Positions 42,301 through 48,439 of a stretch of DNA of 48,439 nucleotides are shown here, one piece after another. Each line of letters opens with the position of its first letter. The first letter of the stretch is position 1. The notes under the pieces were generated by a model. That model had not been told where the DNA came from, made no database searches, and saw nothing but the letters and a program-made list of their open reading frames with translations. Where the stretch lies: positions 1 through 48,439 of the forward strand of contig JALCRK010000026.1 in NCBI GenBank assembly GCA_022652485.1, given 5' to 3'. Made by a program: the position numbers and the translations under genes. The DNA comes from Sphingobium sp. (GTDB taxonomy: Bacteria; Pseudomonadota; Alphaproteobacteria; Sphingomonadales; Sphingomonadaceae).

Positions 42301-45103
42301 CGTCCGGGATGCCGCCGAACAAGTAGGTGCCGCCGCCCAGCTTGCTCGTCACGTCACCTGTGGTGATGATGGACTGGAAGGATACATTCGAAGCGTTCGA
42401 AACCAGATAGGCCGACTGGCTCGAATGGGTGTCCGCAACGTCCGTCACGTTGACCGAGAGAGACTGATCGTCAAACAGGCTGCCGTCCGAAGCGCGCACC
42501 GTAACGTCATACACATTGTCATGATCGGCGTCAGCGGCGACTTCATAGTTCGGCGCGTGAACGAAGCTCAGCGCGCCGGTATTGGCATCGATCTGGAACA
42601 GCGCGGCATCAGCGCCGCCCGCGATCGAGTAACTCAGCGCAGGGCCGTCGATATCGCTGGCCGCAACAGTCGTGACAGAAGCGAGGTTCTCGGCCACGTT
42701 GACGGACGCCATCGCGCCTCCGCCATTGCTGGTGATGACCGGAGCATCGTTGACCGGATCGACAATATAGCTGTTGGTCGCCGCAACCGTGCCGCCATTG
42801 CCATCAATGACATCATAGGTGAGGCCCACGGCGCCGTTGAAGTCTGCCGCCTGCGTGATCGTCCAGGTGCCGTTGCCGTTATCGACCACCGAGCCGCTCG
42901 ATGCGACGACATTGACGACGGAGAGCGTGTCGCCATCCACATCGGTGAAGCCGGTCAGAAGCTGCGCCGCCGTGACGGTCGCCGCGACATCTTCCTGCGT
43001 ATGTTCGGTCGCGCCCTGCGGGCCGGAGAGCGCCGGGGCGTCGTTGACCGGGCTGATGGAGAAGCTGACTGCGCCTACATCGGTGAGGAAAGCATTGGCG
43101 CCATAGTTCTGGCCGTTGTCCTGCACGGTATATTCGAAGCTGGCCTGGCCGTTGAAATCCGCGTTCGGCGTGAAGATCACGTCAGTACCGACGATCACAG
43201 CCGTGCCGCCGACGGCGTTGCCGACGGAAACGATCGCGATCGTCTGGCTTGCTTCGTTGGGTGGGCCAGCGAGATCGTTGCCAAGCAGGCTGGCGAAGCT
43301 GATGGTGCGTGCGCCCGAATCTTCAGCGACGCTGCTCAGGCTGTCATCTACGGCAATCGGCGCGGCATTGAGCGAGATTTCACCCGGCGAGCCGACCGAA
43401 GCCTCGGCCGAAGCCGTGAACGCCGCGTTGGTGCCGACCTGGCTCAGGAGCGAGATGGCGCCATTGTTGATGCCCTGGGCGTTGTCAAACGTCTGGAACG
43501 GCGAAGTCGCGTCGGAGGTTCCGAATGTGACATTTGCCTGAAGCACGCCGGCCGCGTTATAGAGGTTGACCGCATCACCGCTGGTGCTGAGACCAATGCC
43601 AGACCCCGTATAGGTGCCGATCTGGAGGCCGGCCGGCAGAACGCCACCGAACCAGGTGTTGACGAAGGCGGTGACCTGGGCCGCGCCTCCCTCGATGAAG
43701 ATCACCGATTCACCGGCAGCAATCGAGGTGATGCCATTCAAGGCAACCGACGAAGCGAACGAGTTGGAATTGTCGTCCATCTTCCAGCCGGTGATATCGA
43801 CGGCGCTCGTGCCGCTGTTGGTCAATTCGAACCAGTCGGCCGCTACCGCACTGTTGCCGCTCGACCACGGCGCTACTTCGGAGATGTAAAGCATGGGACC
43901 ATTTCCTTCGTTCAAGACGTTGACAAGGTTGAGCGCGTAGTTCGTGCTTGCATCGGGGGTGGCGCCGACACTGGTGTCGTCGACGTTCACTGTGACGTTG
44001 AAGGTGGGCTTGGTTTCGAAATCGAGGACAGTGCCCGCCTTGATGTAAAGGCCTGTGCTGTCGACCCTGAAATGGGCGGCATCTGCGCCGGACAGGCTGT
44101 AAACATTTGTGCCGATCCCATCGTCGGTCAGCGCAAGGTCGGCGACCTTCACATCCGCCGATGTACTCGTATTCTCAAGCATCGAGGTGACGGGATTTAT
44201 GAGATTGACCACGGTCGGCGCCTGATTGGGCGCGGACGCTGGGGCATAAACCCAGATCTGCGGATGGTTGATGTCCCCGCCACCATTCTCGTTGACAACA
44301 TAGATGTAGCCGTTGGCATCCATCGTAATGCCTTCGTGCTGCTGCGAGAGAACATCGAGCGGATTGCCGGGATCGGACTGGATCGTGAGCGAGCTGAGCA
44401 CGTTGCCCGCGCGATCGACTTCGAGGATTTTACCCGACTCCTGGCTCAGCACGAGCAGATTGCCCTGCTCGTCCACCCCGACAGTCGAAGCGATATTGGA
44501 CATCGCGTAGATATCGGCGATATCGACGAGGTTAAGGCCAGCCGGGTTGAACAGGTCGGTGCTGTTGACCGTGGTTGCCGAGCCATTGCTGGCAATATCG
44601 TTGGCGAAATCGATCGTGGTCTGGAAAATGCCTTCCGGCCCCTTTTCCTTGGCGAAGATAAAGCCGCCCGTTTGCGGATCGTAGCTAAGGCCTTCAAGGC
44701 CGATATTCCCGACATTGGTGCCGAGATGCGCGGTCTGCGCATTCGCGCGGGTCAGCGTCGTCCCGGCCTGATAGGTGAAGAGCACCGCATTGCGATCCCG
44801 CTCCTCGGTCATCACGAACTGGCCATTGCCGATATAGGTCAGGCCTTCGGTGTCGTAGAATTCGGTGCCCTGTGGGCTGCTACCCTGCGCCAGCGTCATC
44901 GTGTTGATAAGGTTGCCCTGCTTGTCGATCTGCACGATCGAGGTGCCGCCGTCACCCACTACGAACAACGTATCTGTGTCCCAGTTATAGGTGATGGCCG
45001 ATGCTTCCTGCGCCAGCAGGTTGTTGATGGGGGCAGAGGTTCGGGTCGGCTCCGGAAGGTCAAAGCGGCCGACGCGCACATATTGCGAAAGATCGATATC
45101 CAT
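39308..45103 (-). CDS. Giant RTX exoprotein with SdiA-regulated-like, lamin-tail, cadherin-like and PhoX (DUF839) regions
   Basis: 1931 residues from the ATG at 45103, which has AGGGGGT about 8 bp upstream; a GTG 9 bp earlier is less likely. Regions in order: a beta-propeller like SdiA-regulated/phytase-like proteins (about 20-295); a cadherin-like piece; a lamin-tail domain (about 403-545, LYISEVAPW...WFELTNSG); cadherin-like repeats (about 600-890, GFTDVDGDTLSV, DVIDGNGG); a PhoX/DUF839-like phosphatase region (about 895-1357, VTVLVNHELSNG, MTGEESGTEGKE, EDGSWDPTNPNVYWFVTT, DNITVGVDGKIIIQEDIGNN); more cadherin-like repeats; RTX repeats (about 1690-1840); and a type I secretion tail. PhoX enzymes are calcium-dependent phosphatases, usually Tat-exported; here export would be type I. 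A PhoB-box-like repeat lies upstream. Activity is inferred, not shown. Confidence 0.85.
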   Translation of the reverse strand: MDIDLSQYVRVGRFDLPEPTRTSAPINNLLAQEASAITYNWDTDTLFVVGDGGTSIVQIDKQGNLINTMTLAQGSSPQGTEFYDTEGLTYIGNGQFVMTEERDRNAVLFTYQAGTTLTRANAQTAHLGTNVGNIGLEGLSYDPQTGGFIFAKEKGPEGIFQTTIDFANDIASNGSATTVNSTDLFNPAGLNLVDIADIYAMSNIASTVGVDEQGNLLVLSQESGKILEVDRAGNVLSSLTIQSDPGNPLDVLSQQHEGITMDANGYIYVVNENGGGDINHPQIWVYAPASAPNQAPTVVNLINPVTSMLENTSTSADVKVADLALTDDGIGTNVYSLSGADAAHFRVDSTGLYIKAGTVLDFETKPTFNVTVNVDDTSVGATPDASTNYALNLVNVLNEGNGPMLYISEVAPWSSGNSAVAADWFELTNSGTSAVDITGWKMDDNSNSFASSVALNGITSIAAGESVIFIEGGAAQVTAFVNTWFGGVLPAGLQIGTYTGSGIGLSTSGDAVNLYNAAGVLQANVTFGTSDATSPFQTFDNAQGINNGAISLLSQVGTNAAFTASAEASVGSPGEISLNAAPIAVDDSLSSVAEDSGARTISFASLLGNDLAGPPNEASQTIAIVSVGNAVGGTAVIVGTDVIFTPNADFNGQASFEYTVQDNGQNYGANAFLTDVGAVSFSISPVNDAPALSGPQGATEHTQEDVAATVTAAQLLTGFTDVDGDTLSVVNVVASSGSVVDNGNGTWTITQAADFNGAVGLTYDVIDGNGGTVAATNSYIVDPVNDAPVITSNGGGAMASVNVAENLASVTTVAASDIDGPALSYSIAGGADAALFQIDANTGALSFVHAPNYEVAADADHDNVYDVTVRASDGSLFDDQSLSVNVTDVADTHSSQSAYLVSNASNVSFQSIITTGDVTSKLGGGTYLFGGIPDGLGAFDNGDGTVTVLVNHELSNGVGTVRDHGAKGAYVSQLIIDKATLSVISGHDAIQQVYLFNDASGQFVQSSNYAITRLCSADLAPQSAYYWIDPSDGTAYGTQSRIFMTGEESGTEGKEFAVFVTGPDAGKAYEFADCGLFAWENNLASPFAQKKTITIGQDDGQNGQIYVYVGDKQASGTEFQKAGLEDGHLYGIKVDALVNAVTASLSNETDANAASGRFSMFDEGIVGALTGAQLDAQSEANGVTSFQRPEDGSWDPTNPNVYWFVTTASATGQSRLYKMTFDDITQPELGGTIQAVLDSNQLPVNGGVGPRMMDNITVGVDGKIIIQEDIGNNAHLGRVFEYDPVTDKLVTLGTHDASRFLSGGAQFQTQDEESSGVIDVTDMFGDATHRVYLLDSQSHTAATGPNAATLVEGGQLQLMTITNNAPVIASNGGGDTAAVNVVENTTAVTTVSATDDVTDTVTYSISGGADAASFTIDAYTGALSFVSALDHDAPADADHDGVFDVVVRASDGYLTDDQALAVTVTNVNEAPALTGAQATLANGTEDNGYTVSLAQLVTGFTDVDGDTLSVANLSASNGAITDNLDGTYTITPSANYNGAVTLSYDVIDGNGGSVVATLGYTLNAVNDAPAALALSNASVAENSAIGATVGTLLPTDVDAGDTFTYALLDNAGGRFAVNSTTGKITVANGSLLDYETATHYDIVAKVTDAAGATYQQTLTINLTNVVESHTVSLTNNADTYTAVSDDNWLVRGKGGNDVITTLNGNDTLYGDGGNDTLNAGGGNDTIYVLGSGGFDAIDGGAGTDTIRAGANNVMIGLTSITGIEQITSGGYTGVSIVGSGGNDTLDFSTTTLTGIAAISGKIGNDLIVGSAGNDTIIGGIGVDTLTGGAGNDIFVYETIRESGLGAKADHILDFTVGDLIDLSAIDANGAVGGNQAFTFIGNSAFSGLGQLRIGTDGGHVALYGNVSGNLNADFEIILDNNPTLHVSDFVL

Positions 45104-45241
45104 ACAGAACACCCCCTGAAATCACTGGACTTGGTTGGAATAAAAAGGCGCGCAGACGACTGCCCCGCTCGGCGCACCGCAGGATAAGATTATGCTAAAT
45201 TTCACTTTGCGTTAAATTAAGTTAACGCTTAGAAGTGATTC

Positions 45242-45259
45242 GTGAAATATCCGTGACAG
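45242..45259 (-). promoter_or_regulatory. PhoB-box-like direct repeat upstream of the PhoX-RTX gene
   Basis: On the minus strand, 45259-45242 reads CTGTCAC GGAT ATTTCAC. The first 7-mer matches the E. coli half-site CTGTCA(C/T) completely and the second at 5/7, with the 4-bp spacer. It is about 140 bp before the ATG at 45103 in the 259-bp divergent gap shared with the plus-strand RTX gene. A clear -10 is not seen at the expected distance (TAAGCG). Confidence 0.55.
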
Positions 45260-45362
45260 AATGCTGCGCGGTTAGATCGCCTGTCCCCTTTTGGGTCAGT
45301 CATAGCCGGGTCGCTCCGCAAGAATACTGTATTTCATGCAATTTAGTGGGGAGCATTTGAAT

Positions 45363-46388
45363 ATGGCTACGGTTACTGGAACTTCCGGTTCTGATACACT
45401 CACGGGTACTTCCGGCACAGATACCATCAGCGGCGGTCTTGGCGCGGATACAATCAAGGGCACCGGCGGCAACGATACACTGACCGGCGGTGGCGGCGCA
45501 GACGTGATAGATGGCGGCAACGGCAATGACTTGATCGACGCCGGAAGTGGCAACGACACCGTCTATGGCGGATCGGGCAATGACACCGTCTATGCCGGTT
45601 CGGGAGACGATGTGGTCAGCGGCGGTACCGGCGCGGACACCCTCTATGGCGGCTTAGGCGCGGATCAAATCCACGGCGATTCCGGCTACGACATCATCGA
45701 TGGCGGGGCAGGCGACGATGTCATTCACGGTGATGAGGGCAATGACATCATCAGCGGCGGCATCGGCAGCGATACACTCTATGGCGACATCGGTGACGAT
45801 ACGATCTCCGGCGGCTCCGGTGACGATGTGGTCTACGGTGGCGACGGCGCCGATATGATCGAGGGCGGCGATGGCTTCGACTTCATCGAGGGCGGCATCG
45901 GCAACGACGTCATTCACGGCAACAACGACGATGACGAGATTCATGGCGGCACCGGCGACGACATTCTCTATGGCGATGCCGGGATCGACATCCTGTTTGG
46001 CGGCTCCGGCAACGACACCATCTATGGCGGCGCTGATGATGACGAGATTTACGGCGACGCCGGCAGCGACACCATCAACGGAGGCACCGGCTTCAACACC
46101 CTCTTCCTCGGTGGCGATGACGACACGCTGGTCGTCGACTATGCCCACGACAGCAGCGGGTATAACAGCGTCGACGGCGGGACCGGCTCGGACACGGTGA
46201 TATTCCAGTTCAAGGGCGCGCAATGGGCTGACGGTGCATTGCAGGCGGATGTGCAGGCGCTGAAGGCGTTTCTGGACTCTCCCGATTCCGCCGCCGGACT
46301 GAGCTACAGCATGGGGCTCGTCGGCCTCGACGTCACCAATATGGAGCATGTCCGCGTATTCGTCGACGGAAGCGAAGTAATGCTCTGA
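45363..46388 (+). CDS. Compact RTX protein made almost entirely of nonapeptide repeats
   Basis: 341 residues from the ATG at 45363, preceded by GTGGGGAG at 12 bp; an ATG at 45336 lacks a Shine-Dalgarno. From residue 1 (MATVTGTSGSDTLTGTSGTD) to about 255 it is a nearly unbroken run of GGxGxDxxx-type calcium-binding repeats. A C-terminal part of about 85 residues (YAHDSSGYNSVDGGTGSDTVIFQF to the end) is probably the type I secretion signal. No catalytic domain is present. It is divergent from the PhoX fusion and convergent with phoA. A calcium-dependent surface or matrix protein is plausible, but the function is unknown. Confidence 0.82.
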   Translation: MATVTGTSGSDTLTGTSGTDTISGGLGADTIKGTGGNDTLTGGGGADVIDGGNGNDLIDAGSGNDTVYGGSGNDTVYAGSGDDVVSGGTGADTLYGGLGADQIHGDSGYDIIDGGAGDDVIHGDEGNDIISGGIGSDTLYGDIGDDTISGGSGDDVVYGGDGADMIEGGDGFDFIEGGIGNDVIHGNNDDDEIHGGTGDDILYGDAGIDILFGGSGNDTIYGGADDDEIYGDAGSDTINGGTGFNTLFLGGDDDTLVVDYAHDSSGYNSVDGGTGSDTVIFQFKGAQWADGALQADVQALKAFLDSPDSAAGLSYSMGLVGLDVTNMEHVRVFVDGSEVML

Positions 46389-46397
46389 CATCACATG

Positions 46398-46429
46398 GGG
46401 CGCGGCTGTCGGACAATCGACGGCCGCCC
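46398..46429. terminator. Hairpin between convergent RTX and phoA genes
   Basis: GGCTGTCG and CGACGGCC form a 9-bp stem with one G-T pair around a 6-nt loop, extended by GGG/CCC with a small bulge. It lies in the 62-bp gap between two convergent genes and probably ends both transcripts. The T-run is weak. Confidence 0.5.
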
Positions 46430-46450
46430 TATCAAGCGGCTAGATCCGCC

Positions 46451-47944
46451 TTACTTCGCCTTCGCGCCGAACAATGCGTCGCGCATGATATAATAGAGCG
46501 TGTGCTGCTCGATCGTGCCACGCACAAGGGCTGCCCCCGGTCCAGAGGCACGGGCCACCACATCCTCCCCGCCATGCGTTTCAGCGGACAAGGGGACCAA
46601 TGCCGACTGCAGATAGTCGGCGTTATCCGTATCCGTCGTAGATGGGTCAGGGCGTCCCGTTCCATCCGCCGCCGCGCCAGGACCGTTGGCGTAACCCAGC
46701 GTCGTATAGGACTTTCCGTCCTTTGCCATCATCGGCTTGCCCGCGGTGTCATTGACTGTGCCGAGGATCGGATTGCCGCGCGGCGCATAACCGCTGATCG
46801 TCAGGGTGTGGCTATGATCAGCGGTTGTGATGATGAGCGTATCACTGGCCTTGGTGAGGCGCAGCGCCGCTGCCACGGCATCATCCATCGCCTTGGTGTC
46901 GGACAGCGCGCGATAGGCATTACCAGCATGATGGGCATGATCGATCCTGCCGCCCTCGATCAGCAGGACATAGCCGGCGCGGTTGCGCGACAGCAATCGG
47001 ATGGCCGTCTCGGTCATTTCCGCAAGGGATGGCTCCCCTGCCCCGTCTTTCACGCGATCGGACTCATAATGCATATGGTCGGGCTCGAAAAGGCCCAGGA
47101 GACGGGTTTGCCGGGCGGGATTGAACGCCATCAGTTGGCCCCTGTTCCACGCATAAAGCCCGCGTGGATTATGGGCCTGCCACTCCGCAATCAGATTTCG
47201 GCTATCGGCACGAAGGCCGGATTTATCGGGATATTCGGGGTCTTTCACATCCTTGGGTAACAGCGCCGTACGCCCTCCACCCATAACGACATCGAGGTGC
47301 ACGCCCACCCTCCCCTCCACAAGCTGCCGGGCGATATCAACGCAGCCCTCGTCCTTGGCGGCTTGCGGCATGTTGGTGTCCGCCTCCCAGTCCCGCTCGA
47401 CAGTATGGGCATAGGCCGAGGCGGGCGTCGCATGGGTGATGCGCGTGGTCGTCACAACACCGGTTGCAAGGCCGCGGCTCTGCGCCAGTTCCATGAGCGA
47501 GGGCAGTTCATGCCCTTTGCCGGAAGCGCAATCCTTGAGCGAGGCTTCGGGGCCGATGCCGATGATGCCGTTGCGTGTTTTCACTCCGGCCATGATGGCA
47601 GTCGCGGTGGGTGCGGAGTCCGCTACCTGCGTGTCATGTGAATAGGTTTTGACGAGCGCGGTATGATCGAGGCTGTCCATCGCTGCCTGATAGGACTCCC
47701 CGTCCCGCCCCAGCGCCTGCCCGGCAAAAATGCGGGCGGCGGTGATGGTCGACACCCCCATGCCATCCCCGATGAAGATAATGACGTTCCGCGCCTTGGT
47801 CTCTGGAGCCGAAGTCGCCTTCAACCGGGCAAGCCCAGCCTCGCCCTGCGCCCTGTAGGCGGCCGTATCCTGCTGAAGCTGGGGCCATGCTGGCACAGCC
47901 GCGCATGAAAGGGCGGCAGCTGCAACAAGGACTCCAGGGCGCAT
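46451..47944 (-). CDS. phoA: Alkaline phosphatase, PhoA family
   Basis: 497 residues from the ATG at 47944, which has GGAG 8 bp upstream and starts a signal peptide (MRPGVLVAAAALSCAAVPAW); ATGs at 47962 and 47974 would add a hydrophilic front. Active-site features: IIFIGDGMG with metal ligand D60, the nucleophile Ser110 in VADSAPTATA, EGGRIDHAHHAGN, and DHSHTLTISG. It releases phosphate from phosphomonoesters outside the cytoplasm. Near the end SAETHGGEDV supplies a further metal-binding His. Length is normal for the family. It may use the type II system encoded at 23.9-33.9 kb, as in related bacteria. A TATAAT and a PhoB half-site precede it. Confidence 0.93.
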   Translation of the reverse strand: MRPGVLVAAAALSCAAVPAWPQLQQDTAAYRAQGEAGLARLKATSAPETKARNVIIFIGDGMGVSTITAARIFAGQALGRDGESYQAAMDSLDHTALVKTYSHDTQVADSAPTATAIMAGVKTRNGIIGIGPEASLKDCASGKGHELPSLMELAQSRGLATGVVTTTRITHATPASAYAHTVERDWEADTNMPQAAKDEGCVDIARQLVEGRVGVHLDVVMGGGRTALLPKDVKDPEYPDKSGLRADSRNLIAEWQAHNPRGLYAWNRGQLMAFNPARQTRLLGLFEPDHMHYESDRVKDGAGEPSLAEMTETAIRLLSRNRAGYVLLIEGGRIDHAHHAGNAYRALSDTKAMDDAVAAALRLTKASDTLIITTADHSHTLTISGYAPRGNPILGTVNDTAGKPMMAKDGKSYTTLGYANGPGAAADGTGRPDPSTTDTDNADYLQSALVPLSAETHGGEDVVARASGPGAALVRGTIEQHTLYYIMRDALFGAKAK

Positions 47945-47982
47945 AATTTTCTCCGTGACCATCCAGATCTCCATGCGCAGTT

Positions 47983-48003
47983 ATTATATCATTCGCATGA
48001 CAT
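47983..48003 (-). promoter_or_regulatory. Promoter of phoA with PhoB half-site
   Basis: Minus strand: ATGTCAT (48003-47997, 6/7 to the CTGTCAT half-site) then 8 bp and a perfect TATAAT (47988-47983), about 40 bp before the ATG at 47944. No second half-site is seen 11 bp upstream (a run of C) and no -35. A PhoB-type promoter is plausible but only half supported. The rest of 48004-48208 shows nothing else I can name. Confidence 0.5.
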
Positions 48004-48208
48004 GGGGGGACCAAGCTCGCATGTTTTGAGCAGCACTACCACTCTGCCGTTTCGAAAGGAGTATCCAAATAGCGGGGGAGCCTCTTCGCCTCCGCCGACA
48101 GCCGCAGTTCGACTTTCGTGGCAGGGATAGAGGGGGTTCCGGATCCTCAAGTGATGCCATTCGACCGGAAATCGCTCAACAATATGCCGGGGAACGTCAA
48201 CCCGCAGC

Positions 48209-48424
48209 TCAGGGACGCCGCAGCGCCACAAGCCACGCATAGTCCCGATACGGCCGCTCGACCTCGATCAGCCAGCCTTTTGTATCGGCCAGCTGGCGAC
48301 AGGCTTCGATCAGGCGGTTAGCGTCCGCGCTCGTGGTGTAATTTCCGGTGTAGGCGATGGTGTATTCCGGGGTGGGGCATGCCCCACCCCGGAATGCGGC
48401 GTCGCTGGTGGCCACCGGGTTCAT
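48209..48424 (-). CDS. Small hypothetical protein
   Basis: A 71-residue frame with an ATG near the right edge (MNPVATSDAAFRGGACPTPE) ending VALRRP. The frame contains two notable DNA features: the 32-bp palindrome at its 5' part and the 38-bp segment shared in inverted form with the left end of the window. I do not recognise the family. It has no signal peptide or membrane segment. The part after the shared segment (RLIEACRQLADTKGWLIEV) looks like a normal alpha/beta protein, so it may be a real gene, possibly of a repeated family. Confidence 0.45.
   Translation of the reverse strand: MNPVATSDAAFRGGACPTPEYTIAYTGNYTTSADANRLIEACRQLADTKGWLIEVERPYRDYAWLVALRRP
48317..48354 (-). repeat. Right copy of the 38-bp inverted repeat
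   Basis: The reverse complement of this segment equals bases 1-38 exactly. In this copy it lies inside the 71-residue frame and reads YTGNYTTSADAN in the same frame as on the left. It may mark an ancestral gene family, a rearrangement point or an assembly boundary. Confidence 0.9.
48364..48395. repeat. 32-bp perfect palindrome inside a small ORF
   Basis: The 32 bases are their own reverse complement, centred on GCATGC, with each half reading ATTCCGGGGTGGGGCA. It has no loop. Such a sequence can form a cruciform or bind a dimeric protein. It falls in the coding frame as FRGGACPTPE. Confidence 0.85.
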
Positions 48425-48439
48425 CGTTATGGTGGAGTT

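Noticed and set aside
45400..46130. Short tandem repeats that might be taken for a CRISPR array
   Set aside because: The period is 27 bp, in frame, and encodes GGxGxDxxx calcium-binding nonapeptides; there are no unique spacers.
47989..48240. An 83-codon minus-strand frame upstream of phoA
   Set aside because: No ribosome binding site, domain or sensible composition; it overlaps the predicted phoA promoter.

Overview
The window looks like chromosomal or plasmid DNA of a GC-rich alphaproteobacterium, most likely a member of the Sphingomonadales. This rests on gene style and content and was not tested by a search. No rRNA, tRNA or CRISPR array was found. Nearly every gene encodes an exported protein or secretion machinery, and the set resembles a phosphate-starvation secretome.

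Layout. (i) 1-1000: a decayed IS66-type transposase at the left edge. (ii) 1.1-21.7 kb, plus strand: an apparent operon with a two-partner-secretion (TPS) outer-membrane transporter, an ExbB-type proton channel carrying periplasmic DUF2341/LamG-like domains, ExbD, a TonB-like protein and an outer-membrane porin. It is followed by a 4375-residue filamentous-haemagglutinin-type TpsA and a retropepsin-like aspartic protease. (iii) 21.7-23.9 kb, minus: a long PstS/LapA-like secreted phosphate-binding or phosphatase-like protein, with a PhoB-box-like promoter. (iv) 23.9-33.9 kb, plus: a type II secretion operon E-F-G-H-I-J-L-M-C/N-D-K with a lipoprotein secretin, as in the Hxc system of Pseudomonas aeruginosa. 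(v) 34-46.4 kb: three RTX proteins, the largest a 1931-residue fusion carrying a PhoX-type (DUF839) phosphatase-like region. Among them lie a SleB-type cell-wall hydrolase, a polysaccharide-export protein, and a three-gene minus-strand operon of a 56-residue peptide, a PqqD-like protein and an HprK-related kinase. (vi) 46.4-48 kb: a PhoA-family alkaline phosphatase. (vii) The right edge holds a small unknown ORF with a 32-bp perfect palindrome and a 38-bp inverted copy of the left end.

How it fits together. From memory, the P. aeruginosa hxc-lapA-pdt region also pairs a liposecretin T2SS, a PstS/DING-like phosphatase, a TPS pair and ExbB/ExbD genes under PhoB control. Here I can read PhoB-box-like direct repeats (7+4+7 bp) upstream of the PstS-like gene, one RTX gene and the PhoX fusion, and a half-site plus TATAAT before phoA. 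I infer a phosphorus-scavenging island whose enzymes leave by type II and type I routes and whose large adhesin leaves by a possibly TonB-assisted TPS route.

The most novel-looking element is the peptide/PqqD/HprK-like operon at 37.7-39.1 kb. The 56-residue product has a YxxPxL motif like lasso-peptide leaders and ends in serine, the residue phosphorylated by HprK-like kinases in paeninodin-type clusters. No cyclase or leader peptidase is present in the window, and the sequence does not fit a classical lasso core.
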